Shown: one piece after another, positions 40,134 through 47,283 of the stretch
Layout of the letters: every line of letters begins with the position of its first letter
Numbering within the stretch: position 1 is the stretch's first letter
Origin: JBBPXY01 sp038200435
Lineage (GTDB): Bacteria > Actinomycetota > Thermoleophilia > Solirubrobacterales > Solirubrobacteraceae
Direction of reading: 5' to 3'
DNA: 50,608 nt
Assembly (NCBI GenBank): GCA_038200435.1
Contig: JBBPXY010000056.1
Location: 1-50,608, forward strand
Made by a program: the position numbers and the translations under genes
The notes under the pieces: generated by a model
The model's input: the letters and a program-made list of their open reading frames with translations, nothing else
Told to the model about the DNA's origin: nothing
Databases searched by the model: none

Positions 40134-40594
40134 TGGCGACAAGCGCCGAAGCGAGCGAGCGAGCTCGCGTCCTGACGGAGCGCGTGGTCGAGGCACTTGG
40201 GCTGAATGGAGAGATCGAGATCCGTGAGGACGACGACGCGATCACGGTGGAGGTGCAGGGCGATGACCTGGGCCTTCTGATCGGCCGCCACGGGCAGACG
40301 ATCGACGCCCTGCAGCACATCGCCTACCGCGTCGCCTTTCGCGGCGGGGAGGAGCGCAAGCGCTTGATCGTCGACGCGGCGGGCTATCGCGACCGGCGTG
40401 CAGCGACGCTGAAGCACGACGCGGAGCGGGCGGCGGACGACGCGGCTCGCCTCGGTCGGCCGGTCGAGCTCGAGCCAATGAACGCGGTCGAGCGGCGCGT
40501 CGTGCACGAGCACCTGCGCGAGCGCGGCGGAGTGGAGACGCACAGCGAAGGCGATGAGCCCGAGCGGCGTCTCGTCGTCTCGCCACTGTCCTAA
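40133..40594 (+). CDS. RNA-binding protein Jag/KhpB (KH-R3H)
   Basis: A 153-residue protein. The KH domain (45-110) contains G-L-L-I-G-R-H-G-Q-T-I-D-A-L-Q-H-I (46-62), and the R3H domain is at about 112-140 (M-N-A-V-E-R-R-V-V-H-E-H-L). The N-terminal Jag-N domain of some homologues is reduced to about 35 residues. KhpB binds RNA and affects cell-size control in Gram-positives. ATG overlaps yidC (TGATG). Confidence 0.94.
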   Translation: MATSAEASERARVLTERVVEALGLNGEIEIREDDDAITVEVQGDDLGLLIGRHGQTIDALQHIAYRVAFRGGEERKRLIVDAAGYRDRRAATLKHDAERAADDAARLGRPVELEPMNAVERRVVHEHLRERGGVETHSEGDEPERRLVVSPLS

Positions 40595-40604
40595 TCGGCC
40601 GACC

Positions 40605-40631
40605 GTTTCACGTTTTACATGACGGTGAAAC
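40605..40631. promoter_or_regulatory. parS-like pair of half-sites
   Basis: GTTTCACGTTTTAC (40605-40618) matches 11 of 14 bases of the parS consensus GTTTCACGTGAAAC, with the left half perfect. A second arm GTGAAAC (40625-40631) completes a 7-bp inverted repeat with GTTTCAC across the ATG of the next gene. With parA-parB less than 1.2 kb downstream, this is a candidate ParB binding site; it may be degenerate. ParB binding there could also repress the small gene. Confidence 0.4.
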
Positions 40632-40993
40632 AGATTCCTCTCACCGAATTCGAGCGGGGGCTGCTCATCGGTGTCCTCATCGGTGAAGGATCGTTCGGGG
40701 GCGATGGCAAGCAGCCGCAGGTGACTCTGCGCATGCACACGCGCCATGAGGCCCTCTTCCGCTGGCTCGAGCGCACGTTTCCGCGCTCCAAGCTGTACGG
40801 CCCCTACCACCACGGTAATCGCTCGTACTTCCAGTGGATGGCGCGCGGCCGGGCGCTTGTGGAAGACGTTCTTCCGGTGCTCGAGTCGGCGCTCGGGCCC
40901 GAGATCGACGGTTATGCGTCAGCTCGCCTCGACGACATGCGCGACCGCTACGCCGACTTCATCGCGCGCGCACAGGCTCGCGCCCCCGCGTGA
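40619..40993 (+). CDS. Small LAGLIDADG-like protein
   Basis: A 124-residue protein inserted between jag and rsmG. The segment F-E-R-G-L-L-I-G-V-L-I-G-E-G-S-F (12-27) resembles the LAGLIDADG helix plus the acidic residue (G-E-G) that ends it. Next is Q-V-T-L-R-M-H-T-R-H-E-A-L-F-R-W-L-E-R-T-F, then F-Q-W-M-A-R-G-R-A-L, the usual beta-beta-alpha layout of one LAGLIDADG repeat. A single repeat would act as a homodimer. It may be a homing-type endonuclease domesticated as a DNA-binding protein, as in WhiA. ATG at 40619 lies inside the parS-like repeat; the end overlaps rsmG by 4 nt. Confidence 0.75.
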   Translation: MTVKQIPLTEFERGLLIGVLIGEGSFGGDGKQPQVTLRMHTRHEALFRWLERTFPRSKLYGPYHHGNRSYFQWMARGRALVEDVLPVLESALGPEIDGYASARLDDMRDRYADFIARAQARAPA

Positions 40994-41718
40994 GTAGCGA
41001 GGAGCGCGCCCTCGCGGCGCTGACCCGCGCTCACGGTCTGCCGACCACCGCACGCCCCGGGCTTTCGCTACTCCTCGATGCCCTGGCTGACCCCGAGGCC
41101 CCGACGACGATCCACGCTCGGAAGCAGGCGATCGACGCTCATCTCGCCGATTCGCTGGTGGCCCTCGAGCTCCCCGAGGTGGCCGAGGCCGCCGTGATCG
41201 CAGACCTGGGGGCGGGGGCCGGCCTGCCAGGGCTCGCCCTGGCCGTCGCGCTCCCGGGCGCGCAGATGACGCTCGTCGAGAGCACGGGCCGCAAATGCGC
41301 CTATCTGGAGCGCACGATCGACTCCATGGGGCTGTCCGAACGCGCTTCGGTCGTCTGCGAGCGCGCCGAGGCCTGGCCGGCCGGGATCGGCCGTTTCGAT
41401 GTTGTCGCGGCGCGAGCCCTTGCGGCGCTGCCCGTGCTCGTCGAGTACGCCGCTCCGCTGTTGCGGGTCGGAGGGTCCCTCGTAGCCTGGAAAGGCCGCC
41501 GCGTCCGGGAGGAAGAGGCCGCTGGAGTAGCCGCCGCCGAAGTCCTCGGGATGGAGCTGACGCAGGTCCGCAGAGTCCGCCCCTACGCCGACGCGCATTA
41601 TCGCCATCTCCACGTCCTGCGCAAGGTTCGGGCGACGCCGTCCGGGTATCCGCGACGGCCTGGGATGGCCGTGAAGCGGCCGCTGGCGGCGCCCGAGTCC
41701 GACCGCGTGCGCCAGTAG
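40990..41718 (+). CDS. rsmG: 16S rRNA (guanine527-N7)-methyltransferase RsmG
   Basis: A 242-residue SAM methyltransferase (GidB). The motif D-L-G-A-G-A-G-L-P-G-L (72-82) is the SAM-binding loop; the V-E-S-T-G-R-K-C-A-Y-L-E segment and the later V-A-A-R-A-L-A and A-W-K-G motifs are typical. It modifies G527 near the decoding centre. GTG at 40990 overlaps the previous stop (GTGA). In low-GC relatives it precedes parA, as here. Confidence 0.95.
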   Translation: MSSEERALAALTRAHGLPTTARPGLSLLLDALADPEAPTTIHARKQAIDAHLADSLVALELPEVAEAAVIADLGAGAGLPGLALAVALPGAQMTLVESTGRKCAYLERTIDSMGLSERASVVCERAEAWPAGIGRFDVVAARALAALPVLVEYAAPLLRVGGSLVAWKGRRVREEEAAGVAAAEVLGMELTQVRRVRPYADAHYRHLHVLRKVRATPSGYPRRPGMAVKRPLAAPESDRVRQ

Positions 41719-41728
41719 ATTCCTGCGC

Positions 41729-42487
41729 GTGGGCAGTGTCTACGCGATCGCGAACCAGAAGGGCGGGGTCGGCAAGACCACCACCGCCGTGAACCTCGCT
41801 GCCTGCGTCGCTGAGGCGGGCTACGAGGCGCTGCTGGTCGACATCGACCCGCAGGCCAACGCCACGGTGGGCCTGGGTGCCGCGAAAGACGCGGAGCCGA
41901 ACGTCTACGACGTCTTGTCTGGCAAAGCCACGATGGACGAGACGATCTGCCCGACCAGCATCGAGCGGCTCGCGCTCGCTCCAGCCAGCCCCGACTTGGC
42001 CGCGGCCTCGATCGAGCTCCCGCGGCTGCCCGGCTCGGAGACCCGCCTGCGCGAGGCACTTGCCCCGGTGGTCGACCGCTACTCCTTCACGTTCCTCGAC
42101 TGCCCGCCATCGCTGGGCCCTTTAACAGTCGGCGCCCTCGTCGCAGCGGACAAGGTCATCGTGCCCGTGCAAGCCGAGTACTTCGCGCTCGAGGGTCTCG
42201 CCGGCCTGCTCGACACGCTCGGCCTCATCCGCCGCGAGCTCAACCCGCGCCTGACCGTGGCGGGCATGCTGCTGACGATGCACGACGCGCGTACGCGTCT
42301 GGCCCAGGACGTCGAGCGGGAGGTCCGCGAGCACTTCCCCTCGCTCGTGTTCGAGACCGTCATCCCACGGAATGTGCGCGTCGGCGAGGCCCCGAGCTTT
42401 GGCCGCCCGGTGATCCACCACGACCCACACTGCGCGGGTTCCGACGCCTACTTCGAGTTGGCCAAGGAGGTGACCGCCCGTGGCTGA
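41729..42487 (+). CDS. parA: Chromosome partitioning ATPase ParA (Soj)
   Basis: A 252-residue deviant-Walker ATPase. The N-terminus S-V-Y-A-I-A-N-Q-K-G-G-V-G-K-T-T (3-18) includes the signature Lys, and V-D-I-D-P-Q-A-N and L-D-C-P-P-S-L-G-P-L follow. It moves ParB-bound origin DNA. GTG at 41729, 10 nt after rsmG; it overlaps parB by 8 nt. Confidence 0.97.
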   Translation: MGSVYAIANQKGGVGKTTTAVNLAACVAEAGYEALLVDIDPQANATVGLGAAKDAEPNVYDVLSGKATMDETICPTSIERLALAPASPDLAAASIELPRLPGSETRLREALAPVVDRYSFTFLDCPPSLGPLTVGALVAADKVIVPVQAEYFALEGLAGLLDTLGLIRRELNPRLTVAGMLLTMHDARTRLAQDVEREVREHFPSLVFETVIPRNVRVGEAPSFGRPVIHHDPHCAGSDAYFELAKEVTARG

Positions 42488-43358
42488 GCGCCCCCGTGGC
42501 ATGGGGCGCGGCTTGGCCGCCATCCTCTCCGCGACGCCGGGCAACGAAGGCGAGGAACTGCGTGACCTCCCGGTCGAGCTGATCACCGCGAGCCCGCGGC
42601 AGCCGCGCCGCCACTTCGAGGAGGACGCACTCGCACGCCTCGCCGAGTCGCTCAAGGCCCGCGGCGTCCTGCAGCCGGTGCTCGTCCGCCCACTCCTCGG
42701 CGGCCGCTTCGAGCTGATCGCCGGAGAGCGGCGTTGGCGCGCTGCTCGCCTGGCGGAGCTCGAGACGATCCCGGCGCTCGTCCGCGCCCGAGCCGACGCG
42801 GAGGCGCTCGAGATCGCGCTGATCGAGAACATGGCGCGCGAGGACCTCAACCCTGTCGAAGAAGCCCGGGCCTGCGCCGCGCTCGTGGAGGAGCTCGGGC
42901 TGACCCGCGAGTCCGTCGGGCAGCGCGTGGGGCGCAGCCGTGTCGCCGTGTCAAACCTGCTCCGCCTGCTCGATCTTCCCGACGAAGCCCTTTCGCTGAT
43001 CGAGGCGGGCAACTTGTCGGAGGGCCACGGACGCGCTCTGCTCATGGCCGAGGACCACGGCTACCGGCGGCGCCTGGCCCGTGACGCCGCGGAGCACGGA
43101 TGGTCGGTCCGAGAGCTTGAGGCCCGCGCCCGAGTCGCGGAGGAGCCGCGGGTCAGCCGTCTCCGCACGCCGGCGCAACACCCCGACGTTGTCGAGGCCA
43201 TGGCGCGCGTGTCGACCGCCTTCGGAGGTTTCCTCGGCACCGACGTCCGGGCGTCCGTACCGCGCTCGGGAGGCTGCCGGGTGCAGATGTCGTTCGACTC
43301 GGTGGAGGAGGCTCTCGAAGTCGCCGAGCGGCTCGGCGCGGCCACGCCGTCGCACTAG
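42480..43358 (+). CDS. parB: Chromosome partitioning protein ParB (Spo0J)
   Basis: A 292-residue CTPase and parS-binding clamp. The N-terminus R-G-M-G-R-G-L-A-A-I-L is the ParA-activating stretch. The CTP-binding region shows I-T-A-S-P-R-Q-P-R-R-H-F, G-E-R-R-W-R-A-A (84-91) and E-N-M-A-R-E-D-L-N-P-V-E-E-A (about 116-129). A helix-turn-helix (G-Q-R-V-G-R-S-R-V-A-V-S-N) and a C-terminal dimer region follow. GTG at 42480 lies inside the parA end. Confidence 0.96.
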   Translation: MAERPRGMGRGLAAILSATPGNEGEELRDLPVELITASPRQPRRHFEEDALARLAESLKARGVLQPVLVRPLLGGRFELIAGERRWRAARLAELETIPALVRARADAEALEIALIENMAREDLNPVEEARACAALVEELGLTRESVGQRVGRSRVAVSNLLRLLDLPDEALSLIEAGNLSEGHGRALLMAEDHGYRRRLARDAAEHGWSVRELEARARVAEEPRVSRLRTPAQHPDVVEAMARVSTAFGGFLGTDVRASVPRSGGCRVQMSFDSVEEALEVAERLGAATPSH

Positions 43359-43429
43359 AACCGCGGGGCCGAGCGGCGCTAAGCTTCGCCGGTCTGCAGG
43401 GGGCGGAACGCCGTCACGGCGGGCGATGC

Positions 43430-43503
<74 letters not shown>

Positions 43504-43588
43504 CTGTGCAGTTAGACCTCTACGTAGCTCAGGTCGAGGGGTCGGCGGTTGCTCACCGACCGCCGCGGGCTCGCGCGTATGGCGGATC
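43504..43588 (+). other. Gap between tRNA-Ile and the repeated element
   Basis: An 85-nt non-coding stretch with a GC-rich hairpin (GGTCGG near 43540 with CCGACC near 43555), without a T-tract. It may process or end the tRNA transcript. No ORF of note. Confidence 0.35.
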
Positions 43589-43673
43589 ATCGGGCGGGTG
43601 ACAGTGGTCCTACTGCCGATTCTCGCGTAAGCGAGAACGGGTCAGGGACCTCTGACAGGACCCGCCCGCAGCA
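43589..43673 (+). ncRNA. Repeated structured element, copy 2
   Basis: Identical over 58 nt (43602-43659) to 28633-28690. The outer stem is better than in copy 1: CGGGCGGGT (43591-43599) with ACCCGCCCG (43660-43668), 9 bp perfect. The GNRA hairpin (TTCTCGC-GTAA-GCGAGAA) and the GTCAG/CTGAC hairpin are the same; the first hairpin has one mismatch (GACAGT with ACTGCC). Loops GGTCCT and GGACCT are complementary over five bases. It lies about 85 nt after tRNA-Ile and 100 nt before the DUF151 gene, upstream of that gene's likely -10. Confidence 0.6.
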
Positions 43674-43740
43674 CCGCCCGAACCTGCCGACAACACCTCG
43701 CCCGCTTTCCGGTGCGTCGGAACGGTGCCCACCTCGTCCC

Positions 43741-43746
43741 TATACT
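43741..43746 (+). promoter_or_regulatory. Candidate -10 for the DUF151 gene
   Basis: TATACT lies 33 nt before the GTG start and is the best hexamer in the gap. The matching -35 region (CGGAAC, 17 nt upstream) is weak. If used, the repeated element is not part of this message. Confidence 0.35.
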
Positions 43747-43773
43747 CCCGCCCCCCCGCTCAGGAGCCGTTTG

Positions 43774-44262
43774 GTGCAGGAGATGGTCATCTATGGCGTG
43801 AGCTTCGACATGGTCGGCAAGCAGCCGATCGTGCTTCTGAAGACCGCCGACTCGAACAAGTTCCTGCCCATCTGGATCGGCCATCCCGAGGCCGCAGCCA
43901 TCCTCATGAAGCTCCAGGGCGCAAGCACGCCGCGGCCGATGACGCACGACCTGATCTCTGAGGTCCTCGGGGAGCTCGAAGTTTCGTGCACGCGCGTGGC
44001 GGTCACGGAACTGCGTGAGAACACTTTCTACGCGTCGATCACCCTCGCGGTGAACGGCCGTGAGCTTGAGATCGACTCCCGGCCCAGCGACGCGCTCGCC
44101 CTCGCGGTCCGTGCCGGCGCGCCGATCTTCGCGGCTGAGGAGGTCATCGCCGAATCGGCGATCGAGTTCGAGCACGAGGTCGAGGACACCGAAGAGGTTG
44201 TCGAGAAGTTCAAGGACTTCCTCGACCAGGTCTCGCCGGAGGACTTCGCCGGCGAGGAGTAG
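43774..44262 (+). CDS. Bifunctional nuclease family protein (DUF151)
   Basis: A 162-residue single-domain protein with V-L-L-K-T-A-D-S-N-K-F-L-P-I-W-I-G (26-42), a regularly spaced H-D-L-I segment near residue 58, and S-R-P-S-D-A-L-A-L-A-V-R near 101. DUF151 proteins have reported RNase/DNase activity in plants and are widespread in actinobacteria. The acidic C-terminus is extra. The GTG at 43774 is selected because AGGAG (43762-43766) lies 7 nt upstream; a TTG one codon earlier is too close. Confidence 0.9.
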   Translation: MQEMVIYGVSFDMVGKQPIVLLKTADSNKFLPIWIGHPEAAAILMKLQGASTPRPMTHDLISEVLGELEVSCTRVAVTELRENTFYASITLAVNGRELEIDSRPSDALALAVRAGAPIFAAEEVIAESAIEFEHEVEDTEEVVEKFKDFLDQVSPEDFAGEE

Positions 44263-44271
44263 GCCGAGCTC

Positions 44272-44297
44272 GCCTGTGGCGCTACCGCGCCACAGGC
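44272..44297. terminator. Hairpin at convergent DUF151/ddl2 ends
   Basis: GCCTGTGGCGC (44272-44282) pairs perfectly with GCGCCACAGGC (44287-44297) around a 4-nt loop. The hairpin covers the ddl2 stop and last codons and lies 10 nt past the DUF151 stop. It lacks a T-tract but is placed as a bidirectional terminator. Confidence 0.5.
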
Positions 44298-45232
44298 AAC
44301 GCGAGCTGCACTATCCGTTCGACGAGCTCGGCGAACGCAAGCCCGGCGGCCTCTGCCGCCTGCGGCAGCAGGCTCGTCTCGGTCAGCCCGGGAATCGGGT
44401 TGAGCTCGAGCACGAAGAGGTCGCCGGTCGCCTCCTCGAGCATCACGTCGACCCGGCCGAAGCCGCTGCACCCGAGCGCGCCGTAGGCCTCGAGCGCCAC
44501 TTCGCGCGCCCGGGCGGCGACGGCATCATCAAGCTGCGCCGGACACTCGAAGCGAGTCCGGCCGATCTCGTAGCGCGCAGTGAAGTCGTAGAAGTCCTCC
44601 TCGCGTGGGACGGCCTCGACGATGGGAAGGGCCTCGGGACCGCTCGGCCCGTCGAGCACCGAGATGGCCAGGTCACGGCCGTGCACGTGGCGCTCGAGCA
44701 GCACCTTGCGGTCGTAGGAGAAGGCGGCGACGAGCGCCGTCGGCACGTCGGCGGGAGTACGCGCGAACTTGATGCCGAGCGCCGAGCCCTGGCCCGCCGG
44801 TTTGACGACGATGGGGAACTCGAGGCGCTCCTCGATCGCTCCGAGCGCCTGTGCCGCGCCGAGCTCCTTGAACGCCGTCTCGTTGAACGAATGGAAGTCG
44901 GGCGTGGGAATGCCGGCGTCGCGCATCACGTGCTTGGCCAGCACCTTGTCGGCCGAGCGGATGCACGCCGACACGCGCGAGCCGGTGTACGGGATGCCCA
45001 GCGCTTCGAGCAGCTCCTGCACCGTCCCGTCTTCTCCGTCGCGGCCGTGCAGCGCCACGAACGCCACGTCGGGCTCGCCTTCGCGCAGGCGTTCGACGAG
45101 GTCGTGCCCGACATCGAGCCCCAGCACCTCGTGCCCGAGGCGCTCGAGCGCGTCCTGCACCCGCGCGCCGGAACGTAGCGACACCTGCCGCTCGAGCGAC
45201 CGCCCGCCCTGGAGCACAGCGACACGGCTCAC
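44282..45232 (-). CDS. D-alanine--D-alanine ligase-like ATP-grasp protein (copy 2)
   Basis: A 316-residue Ddl homologue with V-A-V-L-Q-G-G-R-S-L-E-R-Q-V-S-L-R-S, H-G-R-D-G-E-D-G-T, V-V-K-P-A-G-Q-G-S-A-L-G, R-V-D-V-M and E-L-N-P-I-P-G-L-T-E-T-S. It differs from the copy at 15254-16243 at several active-site-region positions (E-R-Q instead of E-H-D near residue 15; N-P-I-P instead of N-T-M-P), so its specificity may not be D-Ala-D-Ala. GTG at 45232 overlaps the aminotransferase stop by 4 nt, and the two form an operon. Confidence 0.88.
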   Translation of the reverse strand: MSRVAVLQGGRSLERQVSLRSGARVQDALERLGHEVLGLDVGHDLVERLREGEPDVAFVALHGRDGEDGTVQELLEALGIPYTGSRVSACIRSADKVLAKHVMRDAGIPTPDFHSFNETAFKELGAAQALGAIEERLEFPIVVKPAGQGSALGIKFARTPADVPTALVAAFSYDRKVLLERHVHGRDLAISVLDGPSGPEALPIVEAVPREEDFYDFTARYEIGRTRFECPAQLDDAVAARAREVALEAYGALGCSGFGRVDVMLEEATGDLFVLELNPIPGLTETSLLPQAAEAAGLAFAELVERIVQLALPVAR

Positions 45233-46602
45233 GGTCGCGCCCGCTTCGCGCGCTCGGGCCGCTGCGGCAGCTGAAGCACCTCGGCCAGGTCGGGATCGGC
45301 CTCGCGCGGAGCGGGCTCCTGCGCGGGTGCGGGGTGCGCGCCCGTGAGCGTCCCGTAGAGAGAGACCTGCTCCGAGACAACGGCGCCGATGCGCCGGATG
45401 CCCTCACGGATCTCGTCCTCGTTCACTCCGGAGAAGTTGAGGCGCATTGACGAGCCGCCGCGCCCGTCGACGAACGCCGCGCGGCCCGGGACGAACGCCA
45501 CGTTGTCCTGCAGGGCGCGCGCGAGCAGGTCGGTCGTGTTGATGTAGCCGGGTAGCGTCGCCCAGATGAAGAGGCCGCCGTGCGGATGCGTCCACTCCGA
45601 CTCACGCGGGAAGTGCTCGGCGAGAGCGTCGAGCATCACATCGCGCCGCCGCTGATAGATCTCGATCAGCGAGCGCAGGTACTTGTCCCACGGCCCGGCA
45701 TCGAAGTAGGCGGCGACGAAGTGCTGAGTCATCGACGATGAGCAGAGATCCGCCGACTGCTTGCCGATGTTCATCTTCTCGAGGATCGGCCGCGGCGCGA
45801 CCGTCCAGCCCAGGCGCACGCCCGGTGAGAGGATCTTCGAGAACGTCCCGAGGTAGACGACGAAGTCGCCGCCGTCGAGCTCGAACAGGGTCGGAAGGCG
45901 CTCCCCCTCGTAACGCAGCAAGCCGTATGGGTTGTCCTCGAGCACGATCAGCTCGCGCTCGCGAGCGATGCGCACGACACGCTCTCGCCGCGGGAGCGAC
46001 ATGGTGACCCCGGCGGGGTTCTGGAAGTTCGGGATCGTGTAGATGAACTTCGGGCGCCGCCCCTCGGCTTCCAGACGGTCGAGCGTCTGCTCGAGGTCAT
46101 CGACACGCATTCCGTCGCGGTCCACCTCGATCTGCACGACGTCGGCCTCGTAGGCGCTGAACGCCGGCACCGCGCCCGGGTAGGTGGGCGCCTCGGCGAC
46201 GATGACGTCGCCCGGGTCGATCAGCGTCTTGCACAGCAGGTCGATCACCTGCTGGCCACCAGTGGTGACGAGCACGTCGTCGGAGTCGATCGTCATGCCC
46301 TCGGCGGCCATCACCTGCTGGATGCAACGCCGCACGACCGCAAGGCCCTCCGTCGGCCCGTACTGCAGCGCGCGCGCGCACGACTCGGCCGCGACGGTCT
46401 GCATGAGCGCGGCGTAGGACTCGGGCGGGAACGTCGAAGTGTCAGGAAGACCGCCGGCGAGCGAGATGATCTCGGGCCGTTCGGTGATCGCCATGAGGTC
46501 GCGCATCGCGGAGGAGCGCATCCCTCGCGTGCGGCCCGCGAACAGGCCGGCGTAGCGCTCGAGCTGGCGCGTCGTCGTGCCGGGTGTCTCCCTGCGCGTC
46601 AT
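45229..46602 (-). CDS. PLP-dependent aminotransferase (class I/II, MocR/LysN-like)
   Basis: A 457-residue aminotransferase. It has the substrate/PLP features I-S-L-A-G-G-L-P-D (near 35-43), T-T-G-G-Q-Q-V-I-D, Y-T-I-P-N-F-Q-N-P-A-G-V (near 193), E-D-N-P-Y-G-L-L, and the Schiff-base Lys in G-T-F-S-K-I-L-S-P-G. This set matches 2-aminoadipate/LysN-type enzymes without the GntR domain. The ATG at 46602 has GGAGG nine bases upstream. About 55 extra C-terminal residues rich in Pro/Glu/Arg are unusual. It may make or use an amino acid for the downstream Ddl-like ligase (inference). Confidence 0.87.
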   Translation of the reverse strand: MTRRETPGTTTRQLERYAGLFAGRTRGMRSSAMRDLMAITERPEIISLAGGLPDTSTFPPESYAALMQTVAAESCARALQYGPTEGLAVVRRCIQQVMAAEGMTIDSDDVLVTTGGQQVIDLLCKTLIDPGDVIVAEAPTYPGAVPAFSAYEADVVQIEVDRDGMRVDDLEQTLDRLEAEGRRPKFIYTIPNFQNPAGVTMSLPRRERVVRIARERELIVLEDNPYGLLRYEGERLPTLFELDGGDFVVYLGTFSKILSPGVRLGWTVAPRPILEKMNIGKQSADLCSSSMTQHFVAAYFDAGPWDKYLRSLIEIYQRRRDVMLDALAEHFPRESEWTHPHGGLFIWATLPGYINTTDLLARALQDNVAFVPGRAAFVDGRGGSSMRLNFSGVNEDEIREGIRRIGAVVSEQVSLYGTLTGAHPAPAQEPAPREADPDLAEVLQLPQRPERAKRARP

Positions 46603-46692
46603 GCGAATCGACCTCCACCCCGGAGTTCGGCGCCGGAGGCCGACTCCCTCGGGGTGTCGTCTATCTTCATCGGAGTTCCAAGCTAGCGCACC

Positions 46693-47283
46693 GTGCACCT
46701 CGCTTTCGTCATCTTTCAGGGGATCGGACTGGCTGTCGCCGCCGGTATTCGCCCCTTCCTGCCCGCGCTGCTCGCGGGGGCTCTTGCCGCGGGCAACCTC
46801 GGCGTGGACTTCGATCACACGAAGTTCTCCTTCCTCGAGAAGACGCCGTTCCTCTTCGCCGTGGCGGTCGCGCTCGTGGCCTACGTCATCGCTCAGCGCC
46901 GGCTCGGCCCCCAGCAAGTCGAGGGTGGGCCGATCGGCGCGGCGGTTGGAGGCGTCGGCATCGGCATCGGCGCGTTGCTCTTCGCGGGTTCGATGGCCGA
47001 CGAGCATCATCCCGCCTGGATCGGGCTCGTCGCCGGTCTGGCGTGCGCCGCGCTCGCGCAGGTGGCCACCCGCTCCCTGTTCTCCCGGGTGCGAGCTCGC
47101 CTCGACCGCGCCGCTGCCGCGGCCCTGCCGGTCTACGGCGAAGGGACCGGCCTGGTCGTCGCCGGAGCGTCCGTTCTGGCGCCGCCGTTCGGCCTCGTCG
47201 CGCTCGCATTCGTGGCGTGGCTGCTCGTGACGGGCCGCCGCCGCGAGGGCCGCAAGTACGCGGGCCTGCGCGTGCTGCGGTGA
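46693..47283 (+). CDS. DUF4126 family membrane protein
   Basis: A 196-residue polytopic protein with about four to five hydrophobic segments (residues 4-25, 55-72, 83-105, 118-135, 155-185), the short motif G-I-R-P-F-L-P-A-L near 19-27 and K-F-S-F-L-E near 44. These fit DUF4126, a family of unknown function. GTG at 46693. The gap to the divergent aminotransferase is 90 nt, and it overlaps the next gene by 4 nt. Confidence 0.85.
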   Translation: MHLAFVIFQGIGLAVAAGIRPFLPALLAGALAAGNLGVDFDHTKFSFLEKTPFLFAVAVALVAYVIAQRRLGPQQVEGGPIGAAVGGVGIGIGALLFAGSMADEHHPAWIGLVAGLACAALAQVATRSLFSRVRARLDRAAAAALPVYGEGTGLVVAGASVLAPPFGLVALAFVAWLLVTGRRREGRKYAGLRVLR

